Shown: positions 6,942 to 15,171 of the stretch, piece by piece
Layout of the letters: every line of letters starts with the position of its first letter
How positions within the stretch are numbered: position 1 is the stretch's first letter
Assembly (NCBI GenBank): GCA_023430465.1
Contig: JAEZAM010000006.1
Span: forward strand, 1-23,245
From: Bacteroidota bacterium
Lineage (GTDB): Bacteria; Bacteroidota; Bacteroidia; Chitinophagales; Chitinophagaceae
Length of the DNA stretch: 23,245 nt
Reading direction: 5' to 3'
The notes under the pieces: model-generated
The model's input: the letters and a program-made list of their open reading frames with translations, nothing else
Databases searched by the model: none
What the model was told of the DNA's origin: nothing
Translations under genes and position numbers: made by a program

Positions 6942-8433
6942 TTACGATTCCGAATTTTGCGGAAGTCTGCCCATACATCTCATCAATGTGATTCAGCCCT
7001 ATGGTGCGATCATTGTCTTCGACCCGGAGTCCCGCGCTATCATCCAGCTCAGTGAAAATTGCGAAGCTTTGTTCAACACTGATGTCCGTCAACTACACGG
7101 TCAATCCATTGACTCCCTGGTGCCAGGTATCAGATCGATGCAACCCACCAGCGGTAAATTGCCCGTTGAATGCCGGATCAACGGCCAGGACTATCTCGTG
7201 ATCCTTCATGAGAAGGAGGAATACTGCATATTGGAGATCAACCTGCACTCTGCAAACCAGCCGCTGCGCGGTTCTTTCCTCGATGTATACCAGGAATTGC
7301 GAACTACTATCCGCGAGATTGAACAGGCGGATACGGTGGAGAACGCCGCTAAGATCACCGCCCGGGAGCTTAAAAAGGCATCCGGTTTCGATAAAGTGAT
7401 GGTATACCGTTTCGACAGTGACTGGAATGGTTTTGTGATCGCTGAGGAATCGGAAGACGGCATGGAAAGCTACCTTGGCTTTACGTTCCCCGCCTCCGAT
7501 ATTCCGCGCCAGGCAAGGGATCTTTATTTAAAAAACGCTTATCGTTTCATACCTGATATCGAATACGTTCCGGTCAAGATGTACCCGTTCATCAATCCTG
7601 TCACGCAGACATTCATCGATATGTCAGACTGCAATGTGAGAGGCGTTACCTCTGTGCACATCGAATACCTCCGCAATATGCGCGTTCGTGCTTCGATGTC
7701 AACCAGGATCATCAAGGACGGTAAATTGTGGGGCCTGATAGCCTGTCACCACCGCGATGCAATGGAAGTTAATTACAAGGTCTGCGCCATGTTTGAGTTG
7801 CTCTCGGGCATCATTTCAGCCCGGACGTCTTCCCTGGACAACGATGCACGCCACAGCAATGAGGCCCTGTTATCCGGTATCTATACAAATCTTATCCGCA
7901 ATACTTACCGCACCTCGAACATCAGCGAAAGTCTCCTCGCAGAAAGCAACAACGTGTTGGAATTGTTTGGAGCCGGCGGCGCCGTTGTATTACACAATGG
8001 ACGCCACGATACCCTGGGCAACGTACCTGAACGGCATGATGTGGAGGATCTCTTGTTATGGCTCCATACGCGCAGTGATGATAAAGTGTATACCACCAGC
8101 ACGCTCGCCTCGGTCTACGATTATGCTGAGGATTATAAGTCGTTTGCCAGCGGTCTTATGGCGATCCCGCTGGACAAGAATAAAGACGAGTATGTACTTC
8201 TTTTTCGGCCCGAAACGGTGCGCACTATCAACTGGGGTGGCGATCCTGCTGTGCGGATCAATTATGAACCGGACATGAAAACCTATCATCCCCGTTTCTC
8301 TTTCCAGTTGTGGCAGGAGCAGGTGAGGGGGGTGGCCAGACCATGGACCGAAGAGGAAACGGGGCTTGCGGAAAATTTACGTTTATTTATACAGGAATTC
8401 CTGAGAGGTGCAGGAAAGCCGACCTTCAACTGA
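6919..8433 (+). CDS. Bacteriophytochrome photosensory core without output domain (PAS-GAF-PHY)
   Basis: A 504-residue red/far-red light sensor that should bind biliverdin. The chromophore-attaching Cys is at residue 14 (in FCGSLPIHLINVIQPYG), followed by a PAS domain (about 20-120). The GAF domain (about 130-310) has FPASDIPRQAR with the key Asp194, VHIEYLRNM with His247, and WGLIACHH with His277/278. The PHY domain (about 325-500) has the tongue motif PRFSF at 458-462. All hallmark residues for a functional bacteriophytochrome are present. What is missing is any kinase or other output: the protein ends right after the PHY domain at TGA 8431-8433. ATG 6919 is preferred to the TTG at 6910. The kinase gene begins 10 bases later and is the obvious signalling partner. 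Confidence 0.93.
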   Translation: MNQSSPGNYDSEFCGSLPIHLINVIQPYGAIIVFDPESRAIIQLSENCEALFNTDVRQLHGQSIDSLVPGIRSMQPTSGKLPVECRINGQDYLVILHEKEEYCILEINLHSANQPLRGSFLDVYQELRTTIREIEQADTVENAAKITARELKKASGFDKVMVYRFDSDWNGFVIAEESEDGMESYLGFTFPASDIPRQARDLYLKNAYRFIPDIEYVPVKMYPFINPVTQTFIDMSDCNVRGVTSVHIEYLRNMRVRASMSTRIIKDGKLWGLIACHHRDAMEVNYKVCAMFELLSGIISARTSSLDNDARHSNEALLSGIYTNLIRNTYRTSNISESLLAESNNVLELFGAGGAVVLHNGRHDTLGNVPERHDVEDLLLWLHTRSDDKVYTTSTLASVYDYAEDYKSFASGLMAIPLDKNKDEYVLLFRPETVRTINWGGDPAVRINYEPDMKTYHPRFSFQLWQEQVRGVARPWTEEETGLAENLRLFIQEFLRGAGKPTFN

Positions 8434-8443
8434 TATTATTGCA

Positions 8444-11400
8444 ATGCAGATTAAGGATCATTTTGTAGTAGCAATTGGTGCCTCCGCCGGCGGACTGGAG
8501 GCTATCCATGAGTTTTTCGATCACATGTCGGAGAGCTCCAACATGAGCTTCGTAATCATTCAGCATCTCTCATCGGATTATAAAAGCCTGCTGGTAGAAC
8601 TTGTGTCTCGGCATACGGAAATGGACGTGTTCGAAGCTGAGAATAATACTACCATAAAGAAGAACTGCATTTATGTAATTCCCAATAATAAGCTGATTAC
8701 CATCGATAGGAACAAGCTGATCCTGGAGGATAAAACAAACACCCAGGCGCCAAACACTGCGATCGATAATTTCCTTTACTCGCTGGCCTATCATAAAAAA
8801 GACAAGGCCATCGCTGTTATCTTATCTGGTACCGGAACAGATGGCACCAAAGGCATCCAGGCGATTAAAAACAACGGGGGAATGGTAATCATCCAGGATC
8901 CCGAAACGGCGCGGTTCAATGGTATGCCTAACAGTGCTATCCAGCTTGGCATTACGGAGCTGATCATGGCTCCCGCGGATATGCCTGCTGAAATATTGAG
9001 CTATATCCGTGAGCCATTATTGCTGGAACAGCAGAATTTTAAGGAAGCCGATCTGGAGGCTATATTCAACCTGATCCATGAGGCCGTTGGCTATGACTTT
9101 CACTATTACAAACTGCCTACGCTGCTCCGCCGCATCACCCGCCGGATGATGCAACTTGGTATCCAGGACAAAGACGAGTTTATCCAGTTGCTCAGGAATA
9201 ACCAGGAAGAGGCCAGGCAGCTCGGTAATGATTTCCTCATTGGCGTCACGCGTTTCTTCCGCGACACGGAGGCTTTTCAGCAACTGGACGAAAAGGTCAT
9301 TTACCCAATCATCTCTTCCAAAGCTGATCACAGTACATTCAAGGCGTGGGTCTGTGCCTGCAGCACCGGTGAAGAGGCTTACTCCATCGCCATGCTGATC
9401 AATGAGGCTGCGGAGAAACTCAACCGTTCACTCGACATCAAGATTTTTGCATCGGACATCGATGACGCGAGTATAGAGATCGCAGCAAAGGGCATCTATC
9501 CGCAATCCATCGCAAGTGATGTACCGTCCGGATTACTGGAAAAATATTTTGTAAAAAAAGGAGACCAATACCATGTGTTACCAAGACTTCGGAAGCAGAT
9601 CATTTTTGCAAAACACAATGTTATCCGCGATCCGCCCTATATAAATAATGACCTGGTAAGCTGCCGGAATATGCTGATCTATGTCAGCCCGCACCTGCAG
9701 CAGAAAATATACCTTGTACTGCTTTTTTCACTCTCGAGGAATGGTTTCCTGTTTCTTGGATCAAGTGAGCACTCGAATTATATACGCTCGCACGTGGACG
9801 AGATCAGTGCCAAGTGGAAAATTTACCGGAAAACAAAGGACAGCCGCCTGGCAGGCAGTTACATCGCCCCGATGAGCCAGGTGCCATCAATAGGCAAGGA
9901 GCACAAGCGCTGGCAGCCTGCTGCACCGGAAAAAGCTAATACACTTTGGGATGAGGTGAAGACCGCACTTACGGAGGAAGTTCATTTTGCTGCTTTTTAT
10001 ATCGATCGGAATTTCAATATCCGGGAGACCACGGGCAATTATGAAAAGTTCCTGACCCTGCCAAAGAAAAGCCTTCAACTGCACCTGCTGAGCATGCTCC
10101 CGCCAGAGTTATACTTCGTCATGAGTTCCGAGATCAAGAACGCATGGCGAGAGGATAAGGTGGTGACGCTCCGTAACGTTAAATCCCGGCGTGACAAGCT
10201 GGTATTTTCCTGGCAGATATCCATTAAGCCAATGGATCCCTATACCCTGGTGGTGATGATGGCAAATGAAGTCACCGAGGTGGACAGCGATGCACCCGCG
10301 GAAGTTTCCCATGGCGCAGTCAGCAGCCGCTACATTGCTGAACTCGAGAATGAGCTGCAGGAAGTGAAAACCCATCTGGACCTTGCAGTAGAAGACCTCG
10401 AGACCACGAACGAAGAGTTGCAGTCGAGCAATGAAGAACTCCTGTCTGCAAATGAAGAGCTGCAATCGAGCAATGAAGAACTTCAATCGCTGAATGAAGA
10501 ATTGCATACCCTCAACACGGAACACCAGTTGAAGATCCGTGAGCTGAGCGAGTTGAATGATGACCTGAACAACTATTTTCGGAGTACAGATATAGCACAG
10601 ATATTCCTGGATACGGACCTTCGGATCCGCAGGTTCAACCCGGCCTCGACTGCCATGGTAAATATCATTGATTCGGATATTGGCCGGCAGTTATCCCATA
10701 TCTCAAACAATATCCAGTATGACAATTTCATCCAGGATGCAGAGCGGGTTGTGCGGCAGAAGGAACATATTGAACGCGAGGTAAATCTCATAGACGGCAA
10801 AAAGTTGCTGATGCGGATGATGCCCTACCTCAATAAAGATCGCAGGATCAGCGGGGTCATCATCACCTTTGTGGACATCACGGTCATCACTGAATTGAAC
10901 AGTACCCTTCGTGCGATCCTCGATTCAAGCCCGGGTGGAATTATTGCCATGAGAGCAGTGCGTGCCGGCAGAAAGATCGATGATTTCGTCGTACAGACCG
11001 CCAACAGGGAAGCGGCAACCTTCCTGAGCCGGCCCCTCGATACACTGCCGGGACTTTCATTGAAAAATGACCTGCCGGAACTGATGATAGACTCTATGTT
11101 TGATCACTTCGTCCAGGTAGTGGAAACAGAGCGAGAGTTGCATGCAGAGATTTTCATGGAGGCATCCGGACGTTGGTTCAGCGTGATTGCCGCGCGGATG
11201 ATGGATGGACTTGTTGTCAGCTACGCTGATATCACACCGAAGAAGCGTTCAGAGCACAAGCTGAAAAAGAACTATCTCGAGCTGGTATCTGTAAAAGATA
11301 ACCTGAAGAAAGCAAACGAACTCCTCGAATCCAAAGTAGAGGAGCGCACCCGTGCCCTGGCATCGAGTGAAGAGCGGTTTCGACTTGTAGCCCGTGCAAC

Positions 11401-12556
11401 AAATGAAGGACTTTGGGACTGGGATTTAGCCAATAACTCAGTATGGTGGGGGGAAAGTTTTTATAAGCTGTTTGGTTACGACAGCAATACCGAATATACC
11501 ACCCGCAGTTTCTGGACGGAGAAATTACATCCTGATGATCGGGCAGCAGTGATCCGTAGCATCGATGAGGCGATCAACAGCGGTAACAATCAATGGTCAA
11601 TGGACTACCGCTTTGCACGGTCCAATGGCGAATATGCGCATATCCTCGACCGCGGTTATATTCTTCACGACGAGTTTGGCACACCATACCGCATGCTCGG
11701 ATCGATGTTCGATGTTACGGAGCTGAAAAATGCCGAGCAAAAACTGGCCACTATGAATGAGCAGCTCGAACTGAAAGTGGCCGAGCGTACGCGGGAACTG
11801 GAAAAGATCAACCAGGCCCTCGAACTGAGTAACAATGACCTGCAGCAGTTCGCCTCAGTCGCTTCACATGACCTGCAGGAGCCGTTGCGGAAAATACAGA
11901 TGTTCGCAAAAATGATCGATGAAACATCCGGTACCAACCCGGATGACATGACAGCACACTATGTAAGGAAGATCATTCATTCGTCGCAACGGATGCGATC
12001 CCTGATAACGGACATTCTTGATTACTCACGACTGTCTGCAGACGATAACAGTTTTGTGGACACGGATATCAAAAAGATCATCAGTGAAATTCTCGATGAC
12101 TACGAACTTCGCATCAGGGAAAAGAACGCACGGATTGATGTGGGCGATCTGCCAACAATACAGGCAAACCCAGGGCAGGTGCGGCAGATTTTCCAAAACC
12201 TGATCAGCAATGCACTCAAGTTCACGAAAGCAAAAGGAGAGCCCCAGGTAAGCATCACTTCCAAACAATTGAAAGCTAAATCATTCGATGCTCCCGAAGG
12301 CAACGGCGGCTATTTTTTGATTACTGTAACAGATAATGGTATAGGATTCGAACCTGCATTTGCGCAAAACATATTCAACCTTTTTCAACGCCTTCATTCC
12401 AAAGACAAGTATGAGGGAACTGGCATAGGTTTGGCGATAACAAAGAAGATTATCGATAAACACGATGGCCTTATCCGCGCAACAAGTTCCGAGAACGAAG
12501 GAGCCTGCTTCGAGATCATTCTTCCACTAAACCACACACAAAAGAGCGAGAAATAA
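8444..12556 (+). CDS. CheB-CheR-PAS-histidine kinase hybrid
   Basis: A 1370-residue multidomain signalling protein. Order: CheB methylesterase (about 1-185; catalytic Ser14 in GASAGG, His41, Asp133); CheR methyltransferase (about 205-470; FRD segment, SAM motif ACSTGEE at 305-311, RNMLIY at 408-413); linker; coiled coil with five tandem heptads (656-690); PAS (about 709-815); PAS (about 817-930); coiled coil; PAS_3-type domain (about 978-1095, GLWDWDLANNSV); coiled coil; HisKA with phospho-acceptor His1142 (SHDLQEP); and HATPase with N1252/N1256, DNGIGF from 1297 and GTGIGLA at about 1325-1331. There is no transmembrane segment and no REC domain. ATG 8444 is preferred over GTG 8408 because the protein then starts at the CheB strand. 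CheB and CheR active sites look intact, yet no chemoreceptor or che gene is nearby. Confidence 0.92.
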   Translation: MQIKDHFVVAIGASAGGLEAIHEFFDHMSESSNMSFVIIQHLSSDYKSLLVELVSRHTEMDVFEAENNTTIKKNCIYVIPNNKLITIDRNKLILEDKTNTQAPNTAIDNFLYSLAYHKKDKAIAVILSGTGTDGTKGIQAIKNNGGMVIIQDPETARFNGMPNSAIQLGITELIMAPADMPAEILSYIREPLLLEQQNFKEADLEAIFNLIHEAVGYDFHYYKLPTLLRRITRRMMQLGIQDKDEFIQLLRNNQEEARQLGNDFLIGVTRFFRDTEAFQQLDEKVIYPIISSKADHSTFKAWVCACSTGEEAYSIAMLINEAAEKLNRSLDIKIFASDIDDASIEIAAKGIYPQSIASDVPSGLLEKYFVKKGDQYHVLPRLRKQIIFAKHNVIRDPPYINNDLVSCRNMLIYVSPHLQQKIYLVLLFSLSRNGFLFLGSSEHSNYIRSHVDEISAKWKIYRKTKDSRLAGSYIAPMSQVPSIGKEHKRWQPAAPEKANTLWDEVKTALTEEVHFAAFYIDRNFNIRETTGNYEKFLTLPKKSLQLHLLSMLPPELYFVMSSEIKNAWREDKVVTLRNVKSRRDKLVFSWQISIKPMDPYTLVVMMANEVTEVDSDAPAEVSHGAVSSRYIAELENELQEVKTHLDLAVEDLETTNEELQSSNEELLSANEELQSSNEELQSLNEELHTLNTEHQLKIRELSELNDDLNNYFRSTDIAQIFLDTDLRIRRFNPASTAMVNIIDSDIGRQLSHISNNIQYDNFIQDAERVVRQKEHIEREVNLIDGKKLLMRMMPYLNKDRRISGVIITFVDITVITELNSTLRAILDSSPGGIIAMRAVRAGRKIDDFVVQTANREAATFLSRPLDTLPGLSLKNDLPELMIDSMFDHFVQVVETERELHAEIFMEASGRWFSVIAARMMDGLVVSYADITPKKRSEHKLKKNYLELVSVKDNLKKANELLESKVEERTRALASSEERFRLVARATNEGLWDWDLANNSVWWGESFYKLFGYDSNTEYTTRSFWTEKLHPDDRAAVIRSIDEAINSGNNQWSMDYRFARSNGEYAHILDRGYILHDEFGTPYRMLGSMFDVTELKNAEQKLATMNEQLELKVAERTRELEKINQALELSNNDLQQFASVASHDLQEPLRKIQMFAKMIDETSGTNPDDMTAHYVRKIIHSSQRMRSLITDILDYSRLSADDNSFVDTDIKKIISEILDDYELRIREKNARIDVGDLPTIQANPGQVRQIFQNLISNALKFTKAKGEPQVSITSKQLKAKSFDAPEGNGGYFLITVTDNGIGFEPAFAQNIFNLFQRLHSKDKYEGTGIGLAITKKIIDKHDGLIRATSSENEGACFEIILPLNHTQKSEK
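10409..10513 (+). repeat. Five tandem 21-bp units encoding coiled-coil heptads
   Basis: Five consecutive 21-base units, each beginning AA(C/T)GAAGA and encoding NEEL plus three residues (variants of NEELQSS), occupy residues 656-690 of the kinase. Such a Leu-registered heptad array is the signalling-helix linker usual between CheR and PAS domains in these hybrids. The DNA-level periodicity could allow in-frame copy change. Confidence 0.8.
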
Positions 12557-12559
12557 ACT

Positions 12560-12955
12560 ATGCAATTGAAAAAAGTATTATTGGCAGATGATGATGCGGA
12601 TGACCGGGAAATCTTTGAGCGGGTACTGGGCAGCAAGACAAATGTGAAACTTGTACAAAGCCTCGAGAACGGGAAAGAAGTTATTGATTATCTGAAGGGT
12701 GCGCCTTCCGAATCAGAACTTCCCAACCTGATCATTCTGGACCAGAATATGCCGAAGATGAACGGAACTGAGACGTTGTTGAAGTTGCGGTCTCTCCCGG
12801 AATTTTCTGACATTAAGGTAGTGATATATTCCACCTACAGCGATCCCCGTCTAAAAGAAAAATGCCGGGAAATGGGCGCATCAATGGTGCTTACCAAGCC
12901 CTCAAATATGAAAGAATATGAATCTGTAATCGACGAATTCCTGGCAATTCTCTGA
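12560..12955 (+). CDS. Single-domain response regulator (Rcp1-like)
   Basis: A 131-residue receiver domain with no output domain. Acidic pocket residues Asp10-Asp12, phospho-acceptor Asp61 (LIILDQNMP), the Ser/Thr switch at 91-92 (IYSTYSD) and the invariant Lys113 (LTKPS) are all present. It starts 3 bases after the kinase stop and closes the operon before a strong terminator, so it is almost certainly the phosphotransfer target of that kinase. The form resembles the small receivers that pair with bacterial phytochromes. With no output domain in cis it must act by protein contact or pass the phosphate on. Confidence 0.94.
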   Translation: MQLKKVLLADDDADDREIFERVLGSKTNVKLVQSLENGKEVIDYLKGAPSESELPNLIILDQNMPKMNGTETLLKLRSLPEFSDIKVVIYSTYSDPRLKEKCREMGASMVLTKPSNMKEYESVIDEFLAIL

Positions 12956-13014
12956 CAGGGCGAGGGAATAAGTTCTACAGACGTTGTCTTAAATTGGCTT
13001 CAACAAAATACAAG

Positions 13015-13040
13015 GCGGGTGCATTTGCACCCGCTTTTTT
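13015..13040 (+). terminator. Intrinsic terminator of the phytochrome operon
   Basis: Perfect 9-bp GC-rich stem GCGGGTGCA / TGCACCCGC (13015-13023 with 13026-13034), a 2-base loop as drawn, then six T. It isolates the light-sensing operon from the catalase gene. Confidence 0.92.
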
Positions 13041-13167
13041 ATGTCAAAAACCTCACTTTGAGGAATAGCAGAGGTAAACGTTTCCGGCAGGTTGTGAACC
13101 TATGCGGAAATTCATATGGCCCGAATTCTGATGCTGGTGGATATTCTTCACAACTAAAATCAAAACC

Positions 13168-14103
13168 ATGTTTTACTATCTCGATGCACTCATCAATCCC
13201 ATAGTCGATGATGAACCGGATCCATCTGCCGCAAATGCATTGCAGGAAGGTCTCGGCGGGCAATTCGGTGAAATGCGCACCATGATGCAGTACCTGTTCC
13301 AGAGTTTCAATTTCCGTGGCAACGCAGTTCCTTATCTCAACCTGATCAACTCCGTGGGTATTGAAGAGATCAGTCACGTAGAGCTAATCACAAAAACGAT
13401 ATCGAAACTGCTGGATGGGTCACCGGCCTACAACGGGAAGAAGTTTGAGGCTCCCGGTAAAGGTGGTGAATCTCTTGGAATGGCGAAGGAACAGATGAAT
13501 CCCCACCACTACATTGTTGGCGCGCAAGGCGCATTGCCAGTAGATGCTGCCGGCAACCCCTGGATGGGATCCTATGTTCACAATCACGGTAATCTTGTTC
13601 TTGACCTGCTGGATAACCTCGTGCTCGAATCTACCGGCCGATTACAGAAATGCCGGATTTACCAGATGTCATCCAATAAAACCCTTCGTGCTACGGTATC
13701 CTTCCTCATCGCGCGGGATGAAGCCCACGAGATGGCTTTTGCGAAAGCGTTAGAGACACTCGGCGTCGACTGGGGTAAGATCCTGCCCATCCCAAAGTTC
13801 GATGCAACGCAGTATCCTGAAGTAAAGGAATTGATCGATGCAGGCATCAATCGCCAGCAATATCATTTCAGCTTATCCGAGTCGCAACTTGCCACTATAT
13901 TCTCGGGAAGTGCTCCTGCCAATGATGGTACCGAACTGGAGGCCATGCAGGAACCTGAGAATGTATATCCGAATCCACTCGCACCGGAAAGACCGGAAGA
14001 GTTTGCACCCGGCCTGGATCCCGATCTGCAAAAAATTGTGGATGCCATGACAGAATACAAAGAAAAAGAATCGAAGAAGGCTACACGGAAAAAAGGTCAG
14101 TGA
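13168..14103 (+). CDS. Manganese (non-heme) catalase
   Basis: A 311-residue dimanganese catalase that would convert hydrogen peroxide to water and oxygen. Expected metal ligands are visible with the correct spacing for the family: Glu35 (GEMRT), Glu67 and His70 (EEISHVE), Glu154 (DNLVLEST) and His187 (RDEAHEMAF). The four-helix core is followed by a proline-rich C-terminal lasso (about 245-300) and a lysine-rich tail, as in typical members. It is flanked upstream by the terminator at 13015, so it has its own promoter, which I could not place. It converges with the minus-strand gene ending at 14191. A protective role under light or oxygen stress would suit the neighbourhood but is inference. 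Confidence 0.94.
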   Translation: MFYYLDALINPIVDDEPDPSAANALQEGLGGQFGEMRTMMQYLFQSFNFRGNAVPYLNLINSVGIEEISHVELITKTISKLLDGSPAYNGKKFEAPGKGGESLGMAKEQMNPHHYIVGAQGALPVDAAGNPWMGSYVHNHGNLVLDLLDNLVLESTGRLQKCRIYQMSSNKTLRATVSFLIARDEAHEMAFAKALETLGVDWGKILPIPKFDATQYPEVKELIDAGINRQQYHFSLSESQLATIFSGSAPANDGTELEAMQEPENVYPNPLAPERPEEFAPGLDPDLQKIVDAMTEYKEKESKKATRKKGQ

Positions 14104-14124
14104 TCGGGAAACTGGTCGAATTAA

Positions 14125-14179
14125 AAATTAAAAATGAAAAATTAAAAACACGTCCTTTTTAATTTTTCATTTTTAATTT
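14125..14179. terminator. Bidirectional A/T-rich terminator
   Basis: A perfect 24-bp inverted repeat (14125-14148 with 14156-14179) with a 7-base loop. The arms are almost all A and T, built from AAATTAAAAATG-like sequence, so each strand ends the stem in T-rich sequence. It lies between the convergent catalase and SnoaL-like genes and would serve both. Confidence 0.75.
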
Positions 14180-14190
14180 ACGAATAGCGG

Positions 14191-15015
14191 TTATTTCCAG
14201 GCAAGGAATTGCAACAAAAGTTTCCATTCACCATTTCTTTTCATCCAGATCCGCAGGTAATTGTCATTTTTTCCGTCAATGTTTGTGTTGCCATAAACGA
14301 ACAGCAGGTCGCCGGCAGCGGAAACACCGGAACCGACTGGCTTGAAGCTGATGGATGCTGGAATTGTTTTCACCACCTCCTTCAACTCGTCACCTGTGTA
14401 GGGAGGATGCCCCTGGCGATTGAATCTCGTTTCTTCGGTAATCACGTGGTCGTAAGCCGCTGCACCCGCATGCTCCCAGTTTTTAATAAATGCAAGTTCA
14501 GAGATATCTTTCGCGGCACTGCTATCTGTCTCCACGTATCGCTTATCACCAATTATCGAAACCAGTTTACCTTCAGTTGGCCGCGCAACGATCGGGTAAC
14601 CGATGCCAACATCCACGATATTCTTCCATTTGTTTTCCTTCCATTTCCATATGCTCGTAAAATGACCACTGAATGCGGGAACACCCAGGCTGTCAAAACC
14701 GGTGAATGGTCCTGTTGTGTACCCAAGGTCACCCGATGCGGCAATGCCTGCAACTTGTGGAAACCATCTCAGCTTGCCGCCATCATTGCTGTCCTTTAAT
14801 ACATCCTGGTAGGCATTGTTGATCTGCCCGTGTTTAAAATTGATGCAGTTGGTATCCAGGAAAATTAAAAAGGCATTGCGTACACCGGCGCTTTCTGCAT
14901 TTGCTGCAAACGCCTTTTCGGTGTTCACCATTGCTTCCAGCGTAGACTGGGAATAGAGGGGTATTACCTTACAAAAAAAGATGAGAAATGTGGCTGGGAG
15001 AATAAATCGTAACAT
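14191..15015 (-). CDS. Secreted SnoaL/DUF4440-like protein
   Basis: A 274-residue product starting with a signal peptide (MLRFILPATFLIFFCKVIPLYSQS, probable cleavage after the Tyr-Ser-Gln region). Two alpha/beta segments follow (about 25-130 and 165-274), each with the NTF2-like pattern of an initial helix with AMVNTEKAFA-type sequence, a DTNCINF strand, and a final beta sheet with WKWKENKWKNIVDVG or IWMKRNGEWKLLLQF. This resembles a tandem SnoaL/DUF4440 fold, common in Bacteroidota periplasmic proteins of unknown role. The open frame could extend to a TTG at 15054, but ATG 15015 fits the signal peptide. No catalytic assignment is made. Confidence 0.75.
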   Translation of the reverse strand: MLRFILPATFLIFFCKVIPLYSQSTLEAMVNTEKAFAANAESAGVRNAFLIFLDTNCINFKHGQINNAYQDVLKDSNDGGKLRWFPQVAGIAASGDLGYTTGPFTGFDSLGVPAFSGHFTSIWKWKENKWKNIVDVGIGYPIVARPTEGKLVSIIGDKRYVETDSSAAKDISELAFIKNWEHAGAAAYDHVITEETRFNRQGHPPYTGDELKEVVKTIPASISFKPVGSGVSAAGDLLFVYGNTNIDGKNDNYLRIWMKRNGEWKLLLQFLAWK

Positions 15016-15127
15016 GGCAGCGGTTTGTACTGCGATATTAGAGAGAAAACCCAACCGGGTAAAATCATCTTAACGGCCAAAAACGACAGTTCAGGAAAAG
15101 GGAAATGAAAAGTCAAAGGTTGAAATT

Positions 15128-15160
15128 CTTTGCGCACTTTGCACCCTTTGCGTCTTTGCG
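15128..15160. repeat. CTTTGCG intergenic repeat
   Basis: Four copies of CTTTGCG/CTTTGCA at 15128, 15137, 15146 and 15154 (spacing 9, 9 and 8). Sequences of this kind are widely dispersed between genes in Bacteroidota (from memory). It lies just downstream of the SRAP gene stop. Confidence 0.55.
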
Positions 15161-15171
15161 TGAAAGCGTTC

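Noticed and set aside
7757..8278. 173-residue plus-strand frame inside the phytochrome
   Set aside because: Shadow frame; the phytochrome frame carries the His277/278 and PRFSF motifs across this stretch.
8431..8446. Frameshift or error splitting one phytochrome kinase into two genes
   Set aside because: The phytochrome ends cleanly after the PHY domain and the next protein starts with a complete CheB domain, not with a broken kinase.
14209..14799. 196-residue plus-strand open frame
   Set aside because: Antisense to the signal-peptide-bearing SnoaL-like gene and without recognisable features.
15128..15160. CTTTGCG repeats as an iteron origin
   Set aside because: Only four degenerate heptamers, no replication gene, and the motif is of a common intergenic type in this phylum.
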